Part shown: piece by piece, positions 37,316 through 46,761 of the stretch
How positions within the stretch are numbered: the stretch's first letter is position 1
Layout: the number at the start of each line of letters is the position of its first letter
From: Tsuneonella rigui
GTDB taxonomy: Bacteria > Pseudomonadota > Alphaproteobacteria > Sphingomonadales > Sphingomonadaceae
Assembly (NCBI RefSeq): GCF_003958625.1
Contig: NZ_RSEL01000005.1
Location: 248,001-312,000 of the forward strand
Direction of reading: 5' to 3'
DNA: 64,000 nucleotides
Made by a program: the position numbers and the translations under genes
Notes under the pieces: generated by a model
Seen by the model: only the letters and a program-made list of their open reading frames with translations
Databases searched by the model: none
What the model was told of the DNA's origin: nothing

Positions 37316-38479
37316 ATGGAGCTTAAAGACTACGGCATGTCGCGCGAGCGCGGCTTCCTTTCGCATTACGAAATTGACGAGATCGCCCTTCCCTCGCTGT
37401 TCGACGAGGTGAAGGAGGCCGCCGGCAACCTCTCCGGCCTGCTTTCGACCGGCCGCGTCCGCCACTGGCTGGACCAGCTTGCCGATCCGGGACTCGAGGA
37501 CTGGGCGCGCGAGGCCGCGGAGGAAGAAGTCCGCACCGCGATGGTCCACTACAGCTTCCTGGTGCAGGCCTACGTCTGGGGCGAGCCGCTGCCGCCTGCT
37601 CACCTGCCCGCCAACCTTGCCCGGCCGATGGTGGCGGTTGCCGACCGGCTCGGCCAGGCGCCTCTCCTGCCCTACTCCGCCTACGTGCTCGACAACTGGG
37701 CGCGGCTCGACAAGTCGGGGCCCATCACTCTCGAGAACATGTACATGGTCCAGAACTTCCTCGGCGGCGCCGACGAGAACTGGTTCGTGATGATCCATGT
37801 CGCGATCGAAGCGGAAGCCGGCGTGCTGCTCGATAACGCGGCGAAACTGGTCACCGTCGCGCAGCAGGGCGACGCGGCCGAGGCCGAGCGCCTACTGGTC
37901 GAGATGGATGCCGCGTGGGAGCGGATCTACGGCCACTTCGGCCGCATGACCGAACAGTGCGATCCCTACATCTACTTCCACCGCGTGCGTCCCTACATCC
38001 ACGGCTGGGCCAACAACCCGGCGCTCGGCGACGGGCTGATCTACGACGGGGTCGACCGCTTCGAGCGCAAGCCGCAGGCCTATCGTGGGCAGACCGGTTC
38101 GCAGTCGAGCATCGTCCCGTCGATGGACGCACTGTTCCAGGTCGGCCACTCGGACGATCCGCTGCGCCAGTTCCTCGACGAGCTGCACCACTACCGCCCC
38201 GTACCGCACCGCCGCTTCATCGAGGATCTCGCCGCCCAATCGACCCTGCGCGGGTTCGTGTCCGGCTCCGGCTCGCAGTCGCTGAAGGACGCGTTCAACG
38301 CCTGCCTCGAGCAGACCGCCCGCTTCCGCACCCGCCACCTCGAATACGCGGCGAGCTACATCAACAAGCAGGCCGGCAGCATCGCGGGCAACGACCCCGA
38401 CGTCGGCACCGGCGGCACGCCGTTCATGAAGTACTTGAAAAAGCACCGCGACGAGAACCGCGCGCAGTTGGTGACCTGA
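37316..38479 (+). CDS. Indoleamine 2,3-dioxygenase family heme protein
   Basis: 387 residues from the ATG at 37316 (MELKDYGMSRERGF). It matches the IDO/PrnB-like fold from memory: LPANLARPMVAVADRLGQAPLLPYSAYVLDNW, NFLGGADENWFVMIHVAIEAEAG, a Gly/Ser-rich flexible loop (FVSGSGSQS) and, at the C-terminus, RHLEYAASYI, whose His is the likely heme ligand. Members oxidise tryptophan or other indoles to N-formyl products. No other kynurenine-pathway gene is in the window, so the substrate is uncertain. Confidence 0.8.
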   Translation: MELKDYGMSRERGFLSHYEIDEIALPSLFDEVKEAAGNLSGLLSTGRVRHWLDQLADPGLEDWAREAAEEEVRTAMVHYSFLVQAYVWGEPLPPAHLPANLARPMVAVADRLGQAPLLPYSAYVLDNWARLDKSGPITLENMYMVQNFLGGADENWFVMIHVAIEAEAGVLLDNAAKLVTVAQQGDAAEAERLLVEMDAAWERIYGHFGRMTEQCDPYIYFHRVRPYIHGWANNPALGDGLIYDGVDRFERKPQAYRGQTGSQSSIVPSMDALFQVGHSDDPLRQFLDELHHYRPVPHRRFIEDLAAQSTLRGFVSGSGSQSLKDAFNACLEQTARFRTRHLEYAASYINKQAGSIAGNDPDVGTGGTPFMKYLKKHRDENRAQLVT

Positions 38480-38486
38480 CGCGGCC

Positions 38487-38521
38487 GGGACCCCCGATGC
38501 GCGTTCGCGCATTGGGGGCCC
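38487..38521 (+). terminator. GC-rich hairpin directly before the CDF transporter start
   Basis: Inverted repeat spanning 38487-38521: GGGACCCCCGATGCG pairs, with one bulge and one G-U, with CGCATTGGGGGCCC. The right arm ends at the base before the ATG at 38522 and contains the only GGGGG that could serve as ribosome-binding site. It could terminate the dioxygenase transcript or sequester the start of the transporter gene. Confidence 0.5.
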
Positions 38522-39484
38522 ATGGCATCGGGCAGCAAGCTGGTCCTCTACGCGGCGCTCGCCGGCAACCTGGCGATCGCGGCGACCAAGTTCGCGGCGG
38601 CGGCGATCGCGGGCAGCTCGGCGATGCTGACCGAGGGCATCCACTCGCTGGTCGACACCTGCAATCAGGGTCTGCTGCTCTACGGACGCCATCGCGCCGA
38701 CCTGCCGCCGGACGAGCGGCATCCACTCGGGCATGGCCGCGAGCTGTATTTCTGGGCCTTTGTGGTCGCGCTGCTGATCTTCACCACCGGCGCGGGGGCG
38801 TCGGTGTACGAGGGCATCGTCCACATCCGGCATCCCGAGACGATCGAGAAGCCGTGGATCAACTTCCTCGTGCTCGGCCTCGCGTTCGTGTTCGAGGGCG
38901 CCTCGCTCATGGTCGCCATCCGCGAGTTTCGCCACACCAAGGACCCCGCTGTCGGCTGGTGGCGAGCGCTACGCGACAGCAAGGACCCGGCCGTGTTCGT
39001 GGTGCTGATGGAAGACAGCGCGGCGCTAGCCGGGCTCGTCATCGCGGCGATCTTCATCGGCCTCGCGGTCGCGACCGGCAATCCGCTGTGGGATGGCCTC
39101 GGTTCGATCGTGATCGGAGCACTGCTGATCGGCGTCGCGATCCTACTCGCGGTCGAATCCAAGAAGCTGCTGATCGGCGAACGCGCCCGGCCCGAACTGC
39201 AGCGCTATCTGTCAGAGGTCGCCAAATCGACGCCGGGCGTCTGCCTCGTCAACGAGGTCATCACGGTGCACATGGCGCCCGAGGACGTGATCGCTACGCT
39301 AAGCCTCGACTTCGAGGACGACCTGCCGCTGAGCGAAGTCGAGAAGGCAGCCGACGCGATCGAGAGCGCCGTCAAGGCGCGCTATCCCGAGGTCCGCCGA
39401 CTATTCATTCGACCGCAGTCGCGCGTCGCGGCGAGTGCGGAGCGCGATGCGCTCCACCTCGTCGGCGCGACCGCGGATTATTAG
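38522..39484 (+). CDS. Cation diffusion facilitator family transporter
   Basis: 320 residues with about six membrane segments. The metal-site motif in TM2 is visible as TEGIHSLVDTCNQ (His and Asp), the histidine loop has DERHPLGHGRE, and TM5 has an Asp in VVLMEDSAALAG. A cytoplasmic C-terminal domain of about 95 residues follows (RPELQRYLSEVAKSTPGV). It exports divalent metals such as Zn or Co by proton antiport. Its end overlaps grpE tail to tail. Confidence 0.9.
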   Translation: MASGSKLVLYAALAGNLAIAATKFAAAAIAGSSAMLTEGIHSLVDTCNQGLLLYGRHRADLPPDERHPLGHGRELYFWAFVVALLIFTTGAGASVYEGIVHIRHPETIEKPWINFLVLGLAFVFEGASLMVAIREFRHTKDPAVGWWRALRDSKDPAVFVVLMEDSAALAGLVIAAIFIGLAVATGNPLWDGLGSIVIGALLIGVAILLAVESKKLLIGERARPELQRYLSEVAKSTPGVCLVNEVITVHMAPEDVIATLSLDFEDDLPLSEVEKAADAIESAVKARYPEVRRLFIRPQSRVAASAERDALHLVGATADY

Positions 39485-40065
39485 GGCTTCTTTGAGACCG
39501 CCACCATCGCCGGGCGCAACAGTCGGTCCTTGATCATCCACCCGCTCTGCATTTCCTGCACGACCGTGCCAGCCTCATGTTCGTCGCTAGGCACCTCGAG
39601 CATCGCCTGGTGCTGGTTCGGATCGAGCGGCAGGCCGGTCGAGGCGACGCGGGTGATGCCGTGCTGGGCGAAGACCTTCTCGACCTCGCGTTGGGTCGCC
39701 TCGACCCCGGTGACGAGCGCCTTCATCCGCGGATCGTCGTGGAGGTCGGCCGGGATCGCGTCGATCGCGCGGACGAGGTTGTCATAAACCGACAGGATGT
39801 CGCGCGCGAAGCCGGTCGCGGCATAGGCGCGTGCGTCGGCAACGTCCTTTTCCATCCGCCGGCGGACGTTCTGCGTCTCGGCCTTGGCGTAGAGCGTTTC
39901 CTGCTTCGCCTGTTCCAGGTCGCTCCGCAGCGAATCGAGCGCTTCATTGACTTCCGTTTGCTGTTCGCGGGCGTCCTCGGCCTCGTCGATCATGTCGGCG
40001 GGCACGCCATCCAATTCCTTGGCAACGGCTTCGTCTTGGGTGCGCGAATCTTGGTCGTCGATCAT
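39481..40065 (-). CDS. grpE: Nucleotide exchange factor GrpE
   Basis: 194 residues from the ATG at 40065 (MIDDQDSRTQ). A long N-terminal coiled coil (residues about 40-90, ALDSLRSDLEQAKQETLYAKAETQNVRRRMEKD) is followed by the beta-domain with GLPLDPNQHQAMLEVPSDE and the terminal GWMIKDRLLRPAMVAVS. It releases ADP from DnaK. It lies 13 bp downstream of hrcA, forming a heat-shock operon. Confidence 0.96.
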   Translation of the reverse strand: MIDDQDSRTQDEAVAKELDGVPADMIDEAEDAREQQTEVNEALDSLRSDLEQAKQETLYAKAETQNVRRRMEKDVADARAYAATGFARDILSVYDNLVRAIDAIPADLHDDPRMKALVTGVEATQREVEKVFAQHGITRVASTGLPLDPNQHQAMLEVPSDEHEAGTVVQEMQSGWMIKDRLLRPAMVAVSKKP

Positions 40066-40078
40066 TGTTTTTGCGTCG

Positions 40079-41122
40079 CTATCCGATGAGTTTGCCCAAC
40101 GAGCGGGCCGTGAAATCAACCATGGGGACAACCCGCGCGTAATTCAACCGCGTGGGCCCGATCACCCCGACCACGCCGACCACCCTGCCCTCCCGATCGC
40201 GATAGGGCGAAGCGATCACCGACGAGCCGGAGAGCGCGAACAGCCGGTTCTCGCTGCCGATGAAGATGCGTGTGGCCTCGGCCTCGCGCGCGGCGTCGAG
40301 CAGGCCGGCGACCTCCTGCTTGTTCTCCAGATCGTCGAGCAGCTGGCGCACCCGTTCGATATCGCCGAGCGCGGTCTCGTCGAGCAGGTTCGCCGCACCG
40401 CGCACGATCAACACCGGGCGGCGTGCGGCATCTTCGCTCCACACGGCGAGCCCGCGCTCGACAAGGTCGCGGCTGGCGGCGTCGAGCTGGCTGCGACCGG
40501 TCGCGAGTTCGGCCCGCATTGCCGTGGCGGCTTCGCCTAAGGTCCGTCCCGCGAGGCGCGCGGTGATAAAATTCCCCGCCTGTTCGAGCGCCGAAGCGCT
40601 GGCGGGCGCGCCGAGTTCGATCACCCGGTTCTCGATCCCGCCGTCCTCTCCAACCAGCACCGCGAGCGCGCGAGTTACACTGAGTGGAACGAGAGTGAGT
40701 TGCGCGAGGCGCGGTTCCTTCCGCGGCACCATGACCATGCCGGCCGCGCCTGAGATGTCGGACAACAAGGCGCTGGTCGCCTCCAGCGCTGCCTCGATCG
40801 GACCCGGCGCGGCGAGACGTTTTTCGATCGCCTGCCGCTCCTGGGCGGTCGGTTCGGCGACTTGCATCATGCCGTCGACGAACAGCCGCAGGCCGCTCTC
40901 GGTCGGCAGGCGGCCGGCGCTGGTGTGCGGCGCGGCGAGGAGGCCGAGCCCCTCCAACTCAGCGAGTACCGAGCGGATCGAGGCGGGCGACAAATTGAGC
41001 GCTCGGTCGCCCGCCAACGTCTTCGACCCCACCGGCTGTCCGCTCGCGATGTATCCCTCCACTACCAGGCGGAAGATATCGCGCGCGCGGGTGCTGAGTT
41101 CGGTGACGGGCGGCGTCGGCAT
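40079..41122 (-). CDS. hrcA: Heat-inducible transcription repressor HrcA
   Basis: 347 residues. The N-terminal winged helix contains LVVEGYIASGQPVGSKTLAG and SPASIRSVLAELEGLGLLAAPHTSAGRLPTE, the family signature. A GAF-like domain follows, ending VVGVIGPTRLNYARVVPMVDF. It represses chaperonin genes through CIRCE elements; no CIRCE copy was seen by eye in this window, so its targets (typically groESL) are elsewhere. Confidence 0.96.
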   Translation of the reverse strand: MPTPPVTELSTRARDIFRLVVEGYIASGQPVGSKTLAGDRALNLSPASIRSVLAELEGLGLLAAPHTSAGRLPTESGLRLFVDGMMQVAEPTAQERQAIEKRLAAPGPIEAALEATSALLSDISGAAGMVMVPRKEPRLAQLTLVPLSVTRALAVLVGEDGGIENRVIELGAPASASALEQAGNFITARLAGRTLGEAATAMRAELATGRSQLDAASRDLVERGLAVWSEDAARRPVLIVRGAANLLDETALGDIERVRQLLDDLENKQEVAGLLDAAREAEATRIFIGSENRLFALSGSSVIASPYRDREGRVVGVVGVIGPTRLNYARVVPMVDFTARSLGKLIG

Positions 41123-41205
41123 GCCGGCCTATCTAGAGCCTGTCCTTGCAGCCTCAAGGGCGAAGCGCCTAACGCGCCTGCGACGACTCACCCAAAGGAC
41201 AGATC

Positions 41206-41919
41206 ATGCGACCATCCGGCCGCGCGCCCGACGAGATGCGCGCCATCACCATCGACACCGGGTTCACCGTGCACGCCGAGGGTAGCTGCCTGGTCAGCTT
41301 CGGCGACACTAAAGTCATTTGCACCGCCAGCGTGGAGGAGCGCGTGCCGCCGTTCCTGCGCGGCAAGGGTCAGGGATGGGTCACCGCCGAATACTCGATG
41401 CTCCCACGCGCCACGCATACCCGCGGCCAGCGCGAAGCGGCCAAGGGTAAGCAGAGCGGTCGCACGCAGGAAATCCAGCGCCTGATCGGACGCTCGCTGC
41501 GCTCGGTGGTCAACATGAACAAGCTGGGCGAGCGGCAGATCGTGCTCGATTGCGACGTGATCCAGGCCGACGGCGGCACCCGCACAGCGTCGATCAGCGG
41601 CGCGTGGGTCGCGCTGCGCTTAGCGGTCGATGGCCTGATCAAGAAGGGCCTGCTGACCGAGGACCCGATCGAGGCTAAGGTCGCCGCGATCAGCTGCGGC
41701 ATTCACCAGGGCACCCCGGTGCTCGACCTCGACTACCTCGAGGATAGCGCGGCCGATGCCGACGCCAACTTCGTGCTGATCGAAGGCGGCAAGATCGCCG
41801 AAGTCCAGGCGACCGCCGAGGGTGCGACCTACGATGAGGAAGGCCTGCTGCGCCTGCTCCGCCTCGCCCAGATCGGCTGCGCGCAGATCTTCCGCGCGCA
41901 GGAGAGCGCCACGCGATGA
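41206..41919 (+). CDS. rph: Ribonuclease PH
   Basis: 237 residues. It begins [20 protein letters not shown] and contains [27 protein letters not shown] and the phosphate/metal site [18 protein letters not shown]. It trims tRNA 3' ends phosphorolytically. The gene is divergent from hrcA, and its stop overlaps the rdgB start (ATGA). Confidence 0.97.
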   Translation: MRPSGRAPDEMRAITIDTGFTVHAEGSCLVSFGDTKVICTASVEERVPPFLRGKGQGWVTAEYSMLPRATHTRGQREAAKGKQSGRTQEIQRLIGRSLRSVVNMNKLGERQIVLDCDVIQADGGTRTASISGAWVALRLAVDGLIKKGLLTEDPIEAKVAAISCGIHQGTPVLDLDYLEDSAADADANFVLIEGGKIAEVQATAEGATYDEEGLLRLLRLAQIGCAQIFRAQESATR

Positions 41920-42545
41920 CCCGCCGGATCGGCTCCGGCACACTGGTCATCGCGACGCACAACGCGGGCAAGCTGAAAGAGATCGGCGCGCTGCTCGAGC
42001 CTTACGGGGTCAAGTGCATCTCGGCCGGGTCGCTCGGGCTGCCCGAGCCGGCCGAGACCGGCACGACCTTCGTCCAGAACGCGCTGATCAAGGCGCGCGC
42101 GGCGGCCGAGGCATCGGGCCTCGCGGCGCTCGCCGACGACAGCGGGCTGTCAGTTGCTGCGCTCGACGGGCGGCCGGGCGTTTACACCGCCGACTGGGCG
42201 GAACGGCAGTGGTTCGAGGGCGATCCGGGCCGCGATTGGTACATGGCAATGGGCAAGGTCGAAGGTCTGCTGCAGGCCAAGGGCCCCGAGACGCCGCGCG
42301 ATGCGTGGTTCAGCTGCGTCCTCGCCCTTGCCTGGCCGGACGGCGACACCGAGGTTTACGAAGGCCGCGCCGACGGTACCCTCACCTGGCCGCCGCGCGG
42401 GACGATGGGTTTCGGCTACGATCCGGTGTTCGTGCCCCAGGGCCTCGAAATGACCTTCGCCGAGCTCGATCCGGAGGAAAAGCACCGCATCAGCCACCGC
42501 GCCGATGCGTTCGCCAAGCTCGTCGCCGAGCAGTTCGGCCGCTAG
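41916..42545 (+). CDS. rdgB: XTP/dITP diphosphatase (RdgB/HAM1)
   Basis: 209 residues. The family opening [18 protein letters not shown], the substrate motif [24 protein letters not shown] and [12 protein letters not shown] are present, as is the C-terminal [11 protein letters not shown]. It removes deaminated purine nucleotides. It is translationally coupled to rph and ends overlapping the CAP-domain gene tail to tail. Confidence 0.96.
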   Translation: MTRRIGSGTLVIATHNAGKLKEIGALLEPYGVKCISAGSLGLPEPAETGTTFVQNALIKARAAAEASGLAALADDSGLSVAALDGRPGVYTADWAERQWFEGDPGRDWYMAMGKVEGLLQAKGPETPRDAWFSCVLALAWPDGDTEVYEGRADGTLTWPPRGTMGFGYDPVFVPQGLEMTFAELDPEEKHRISHRADAFAKLVAEQFGR

Positions 42546-43075
42546 CCGATCTTCTCGCCGTAGATATTGCCCGCCGGGGCGTAGCGGCACACGAGCACGT
42601 CGTTGCCCTGCCCCTTTGCCACCGCGCAGCCGACCTCCTGGGTCGTCGGCCAGATAAGCTGGGTGTAGTGGCCGACATCGGCCCATTTCCCGGTGCGGCT
42701 CACTTGCGGGAACGTACCCGCGCGAAACTTGTCGCGCTCCGACACAAAGCCCCCGATCATGTCCTCGGCGCTGAAGTATCCAGCCGAGCCCATCCACAGG
42801 TTCTCGCCCATCCCGCGGCGCACATCGGCGCTGGCATGTTCGAGACGACCCTTCCGGGCGAGCGCTTCGGCCCAGGTATCGGCGTCCTTGGCGAGCGCGC
42901 TCGACCACCGCAGCGGCGCGGCGCCCGTGCGCTCTCGCTCCGCATTGTGCGCAGCGAGCAGGCGCGCGGCAAAGCTGTTGCCGCGGTCCTGCCCCTCGGC
43001 TGACTGCGACAATCCTGCGACACCCACAATGGCAAGACCCGCGACGAGCGCGGGAACGATCCGGTCCAACCCCAT
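42542..43075 (-). CDS. Secreted CAP-domain (SCP/PR-1-like) protein
   Basis: 177 residues with an N-terminal signal peptide ([21 protein letters not shown], cleaved around residue 26). The CAP fold is clear: [17 protein letters not shown] at the start, [17 protein letters not shown], and the signature [18 protein letters not shown] with C-terminal [12 protein letters not shown]. Molecular function is unknown in bacteria. Two cysteines may form a disulfide. Confidence 0.88.
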   Translation of the reverse strand: MGLDRIVPALVAGLAIVGVAGLSQSAEGQDRGNSFAARLLAAHNAERERTGAAPLRWSSALAKDADTWAEALARKGRLEHASADVRRGMGENLWMGSAGYFSAEDMIGGFVSERDKFRAGTFPQVSRTGKWADVGHYTQLIWPTTQEVGCAVAKGQGNDVLVCRYAPAGNIYGEKIG

Positions 43076-43122
43076 GGCCAGTGTGCTATCCTGCAGCGAG
43101 TTAACCGATTCTGAAGGACGAC

Positions 43123-44274
43123 ATGGCGCGCGCGCTTTACATCCACTGGCCGTTCTGCGCGCGCAAATGCCCGTATTGCGACTTCAACAGCCATGTTCGC
43201 GCGAGCGTCGATCACGCGGCGTGGCAGCAGGCGCTGACCGCCGACATGCGGCACGAAGCCGAACGCGCCGGGGGCGAGACGCTGGAGTCTGTGTTCTTCG
43301 GCGGCGGCACCCCGAGCCTGATGCCGCCTGCGCTGGTCGAGGCCCTGCTGACTGAAGCGGAACGCCTGTGGGGCTTTGCAGCGGACATCGAGATCACGCT
43401 CGAGGCCAATCCCTCCTCGGTCGAGGCTGAGCGCTTCGCCGGCATCGCCGCGGCTGGGGTCAACCGCGTCTCGCTCGGCTTGCAGGCGCTCGACGACCAG
43501 GCGCTGAAATTTCTTGGCCGGCTGCACAACGCCGCCGAAGGCCTGGCCGCGCTCAAGACGGCGCAAGGCGTGTTCGAGCGCGTCAACGCCGACTTGATCT
43601 ACGCGCGCCCGAGCCAGACTGAGGAGGACTGGCGGGCGGAGTTGTCGCGCGCGCTGGACCTCGGCACGGGCCATCTTTCGCTTTACCAGCTGACGATCGA
43701 ACCCGGCACCCGCTTCGCGACCGACGTCCGGATCGGCGCCTTCGCGCCGCTGGCGGACGATCCCGCGGCGGACCTATTCGTCCTGACGCGTGAACTGACC
43801 GCCGCGGCCGGGCTGCCGGCGTACGAAATCTCCAACCACGCGCGGCCGGGCGAAGAGAGCCGGCACAATCTCGCCTATTGGCGGTACCAGGACTACGTCG
43901 GGATCGGCCCCGGAGCCCACGGCCGCCGCGGCGGCCGCGCGACCGTGCGGCACAAGAAGCCCGAAAATTGGCTCAGCGCCGTGGCTGAGCACGGTCATGG
44001 GGTAGCCGAGGAACGCGTGCTGGCGCGACCGGAGCAGGCCTCCGAAGCGCTCCTGATGGGTCTGCGTCTCGCGGAAGGAGTCGACCTTGCCGAGCTCAGG
44101 ACGCGTTTCGGTATCGCGGCGAACGGGCTGATCGACCGTGAACGTCTTTGCTTTCACGCCTCGCTGAGACTCGTGCGCGAAGAAGGTTCGCGGATCGCGA
44201 TCACCGATGCCGGAATGCCATTGCTCGATGCCTTGCTCGGCGAACTGGTTGCCGGCGACCTCGTGACCGCATGA
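43123..44274 (+). CDS. hemW: Radical SAM heme chaperone HemW
   Basis: 383 residues. The 4Fe-4S/SAM motif CARKCPYC follows the characteristic YIHWPF opening. FFGGGTPSLMPP and the C-terminal HemW-type winged-helix region are present. The extra residues that define true coproporphyrinogen dehydrogenase (HemN) are absent at the N-terminus, so HemW (heme insertion into respiratory enzymes) is preferred. It overlaps xerC by four bases. Confidence 0.92.
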   Translation: MARALYIHWPFCARKCPYCDFNSHVRASVDHAAWQQALTADMRHEAERAGGETLESVFFGGGTPSLMPPALVEALLTEAERLWGFAADIEITLEANPSSVEAERFAGIAAAGVNRVSLGLQALDDQALKFLGRLHNAAEGLAALKTAQGVFERVNADLIYARPSQTEEDWRAELSRALDLGTGHLSLYQLTIEPGTRFATDVRIGAFAPLADDPAADLFVLTRELTAAAGLPAYEISNHARPGEESRHNLAYWRYQDYVGIGPGAHGRRGGRATVRHKKPENWLSAVAEHGHGVAEERVLARPEQASEALLMGLRLAEGVDLAELRTRFGIAANGLIDRERLCFHASLRLVREEGSRIAITDAGMPLLDALLGELVAGDLVTA

Positions 44275-45161
44275 GCAAGGCCGACCTGCTAGAAAAGTGG
44301 GGCGATCATCTGCGTAATGCGCGCCGCCGCTCGCCGCACACGGTGCGGGCGTATCTCGCGACAGCCGGCCGACTGATCGACGCCAATCAACTCGAAACCT
44401 GGGCTGAGGTCGCCGCGCTCGATGCGGCCGCGCTGCGGCGACAGCTCGCATTGCGGCGCGCAGACGGCCTTGCCAATACCTCGGCAGCGCGCGAACTGTC
44501 GGCGCTGAAGACCTTTATCGCCTTCGCGCGGGGGCAGACGGGCGGCGACACCACCGCGCCTCGGCTGCGCGGCCCACGCATCAAGAAGGGCCTGCCCCGC
44601 CCTGTCACACCCGACGAAGCCGTCAACCTAGCCGAACTGGTGGGTGGCAACGCCGCGGAAGACTGGATCGGCGAGCGTGATCGGGCGGTGCTGCTGCTGA
44701 TGTACGGCGCGGGCTTGCGCATTGCCGAAGCGTTGTCGCTGACCGGCGGCGATCTCCCTCTCGGCGAGACGCTGACCGTGACCGGCAAAGGCGGAAAACA
44801 GCGCGTGGTTCCGCTGATCCCGCTCGTCCGTGACGGGGTCGCGGCCTATGCGCGTCGCTGTCCTTGGCCGCTCACCAAAGATGCGCCGTTGTTCCGTGGC
44901 GCGAAGGGCGGGCCCCTGGGGCAGGGGATGGTGCAAAAGGCGATGGCCAGCGCCCGGGTCGCGCTCGGCCTGCCTGCCACCGCCACGCCGCATGCCCTGC
45001 GCCACAGCTTCGCAACGCACTTGCTAAGCGCCGGGGCCGATCTTCGCTCGCTGCAGGAGTTGCTTGGCCACGCGAGCCTTGGCTCGACCCAAATCTACAC
45101 GCGTGTGGACGCGGCGACGATGCTCGACACCTATCGCAAGGCGCATCCGCGCGGACGCTAG
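44271..45161 (+). CDS. xerC: Tyrosine recombinase XerC-like
   Basis: 296 residues from the ATG at 44271, overlapping the hemW stop (ATGA). The N-terminal SAM-like core-binding domain has RSPHTVRAYLATAGRLI. Catalytic residues are Arg in GAGLRIAEALSL, Lys near TGKGGKQR, His-x-x-Arg in HALRHSFATH, His in LGHASLGS and Tyr in TQIYTRVD. The protein resolves chromosome dimers at dif. XerC rather than XerD is chosen on overall appearance. It is distinct from the element integrase at 11.6-12.9 kb. Confidence 0.87.
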   Translation: MSKADLLEKWGDHLRNARRRSPHTVRAYLATAGRLIDANQLETWAEVAALDAAALRRQLALRRADGLANTSAARELSALKTFIAFARGQTGGDTTAPRLRGPRIKKGLPRPVTPDEAVNLAELVGGNAAEDWIGERDRAVLLLMYGAGLRIAEALSLTGGDLPLGETLTVTGKGGKQRVVPLIPLVRDGVAAYARRCPWPLTKDAPLFRGAKGGPLGQGMVQKAMASARVALGLPATATPHALRHSFATHLLSAGADLRSLQELLGHASLGSTQIYTRVDAATMLDTYRKAHPRGR

Positions 45162-45766
45162 TCCGGCGAGACCCTCGGCTTCCAAGTCAGCACGCGCCAC
45201 ACGTATCCTGCGAGTGCGAGTACGACCAGGCCGAGGATTACCCAGCCCATGACGTGCTCGTATTCCTTGAGATAGCGCGCAAGGACGGTTCCGCCGAGGA
45301 TAAGCAGAGCGTTCCACACTGCCGAGCCTGCAAAAGTGAAGGCGAGAAACTTCCACACGTTCATGTGGGCAAGCCCCGCGGGGAGCGAGATCAGCGTGCG
45401 CATGAATGGGCTGAAGCGGAGGGCGAATACGACCCACTGGCCGTGGCTGCGGAAGAACCGCGAGGCGGCTTCCATGTGCTCGAAGTCGATCGTCAGCCAG
45501 CGCCCCCAGCGGTCGATGAAAGGCCTCGTCCGCTCGTAGCCCCAGCGGTCGCCGATCCAGTACCAGGCGTAGTTGCCCGCGACGGTGCCCAGCGTGCCGG
45601 CAACCATCAGCGGCCAGAACGTCATGTCGCCGCGCGCGACGAGCACGCCACCTATGCCCATGATCACCTCGGACGGGATCGGGGGGAACACGTTCTCCAG
45701 CACCATCAGCACGAAGATGCCGAAGTACCCTCCCCGCGCGATCGCCTCGATGATGAGCCCGTGCAT
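45158..45766 (-). CDS. DedA family membrane protein
   Basis: 202 residues with four to five hydrophobic segments. DedA hallmarks are ENVFPPIPSEVIMGIGGVL near the N-terminus and FSPFMRTLISLPAGLAHM followed by FAGSAVWNALLILGG. The family includes undecaprenyl-phosphate and phospholipid translocases. The C-terminus overlaps the xerC end tail to tail. Confidence 0.9.
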   Translation of the reverse strand: MHGLIIEAIARGGYFGIFVLMVLENVFPPIPSEVIMGIGGVLVARGDMTFWPLMVAGTLGTVAGNYAWYWIGDRWGYERTRPFIDRWGRWLTIDFEHMEAASRFFRSHGQWVVFALRFSPFMRTLISLPAGLAHMNVWKFLAFTFAGSAVWNALLILGGTVLARYLKEYEHVMGWVILGLVVLALAGYVWRVLTWKPRVSPD

Positions 45767-45796
45767 TGGCGATCAACGGGCCGGAGCCCGATTGGT

Positions 45797-46750
45797 TCAG
45801 CGGCCGACCCGCTCCTCTATCGCATCCCAGATGCGGGCCGCCGTGTCGGTGCCGTTGAAGCGGTCGATGGCGACGATGCCGGTGGGACTGGTGACGTTGA
45901 TCTCGGTCAGCCACTTGCCGCCGATCACGTCGATGCCGACGAAGATCAGGCCAAGCTCCTTGAGGCGCGGGCCCATCGCGGCGCAGATTTCCTCCTCGCG
46001 CGGCGTGAGCGTGGTCGCCTCGGCGCTGCCGCCGACCGCGAGGTTGGAGCGGAATTCGCCCTCGCCCGGCTTGCGGTTGATCGCACCGGCCACCTCGCCG
46101 TCGACCAGCACGATGCGCTTGTCGCCATCCGCCACCTCGGGGAGGAAGGGCTGGACCATGTGCGGTTCGGGCCAGGTCTGGTTGAATACCTCGAAAAGGG
46201 CGGAAAGGTTGTCGCCGCCCTCCGGCACGCGGAAGATCGCCTTGCCGCCGTTGCCGTGGATCGGCTTGACCACGACCGACCCCTGCTGGCGCTGGAAGGC
46301 GCGAACCTCGTCGACCGAGCGCGTGACCAACGTCGGCGGCATGAACTGCCGGTAATCGAGCACCATCACCTTTTCGGGCGCATTGCGGACGCTGACCGGG
46401 TTGTTCACCACCAGCGTCTCGTCGGCGATCCGCTCGAGCAGGTGGGTCGCGGTGATGTAGCCCATGTGGAACGGCGGGTCCTGCCGCATGAGCACCACGT
46501 CGATGTCGCGGCCCAGATCGAGACGGCGAGGTTCGCCGACGCTGAAGTGATCGCCGGAGACTGGCTGTACTCGCACTGGCCGCGCGTGGGCGATCAGGCG
46601 ATCGTCCGCATCAAGGGTCAGATCGCCCACGTCGTAGTGGAACAGCTCATGGCCGCGCGCCTGCGCGCTCAGCATCAGGGCGAAGCTGGAATCGCCCACG
46701 ATGTTGATGCTTTCGAGCGGGTCCATCTGGACCGCGACGCGCAGGCTCAT
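45797..46750 (-). CDS. gshB: Glutathione synthetase
   Basis: 317 residues. The ATP-grasp enzyme begins MSLRVAVQMDPLESINIVGDSSFAL and includes LMRQDPPFHMGYITATHLLE, the ATP-binding SVVVKPIHGNGGKAIFRV, and the C-terminal FVGIDVIGGKWLTEINVTSPTG. It adds glycine to gamma-glutamylcysteine. It is upstream of no obvious pathway gene here; yraN, on its 5' side, lies 12 bp away on the same strand. Confidence 0.96.
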   Translation of the reverse strand: MSLRVAVQMDPLESINIVGDSSFALMLSAQARGHELFHYDVGDLTLDADDRLIAHARPVRVQPVSGDHFSVGEPRRLDLGRDIDVVLMRQDPPFHMGYITATHLLERIADETLVVNNPVSVRNAPEKVMVLDYRQFMPPTLVTRSVDEVRAFQRQQGSVVVKPIHGNGGKAIFRVPEGGDNLSALFEVFNQTWPEPHMVQPFLPEVADGDKRIVLVDGEVAGAINRKPGEGEFRSNLAVGGSAEATTLTPREEEICAAMGPRLKELGLIFVGIDVIGGKWLTEINVTSPTGIVAIDRFNGTDTAARIWDAIEERVGR

Positions 46751-46761
46751 GCTTGTTCCTT

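Noticed and set aside
41123-41205. Sigma-32 or CIRCE control site between hrcA and rph
   Set aside because: A CTTG with a weak downstream CTAGAT can be read toward hrcA, but transcription would begin almost on the start codon; no TTAGCACTC-type palindrome is present.
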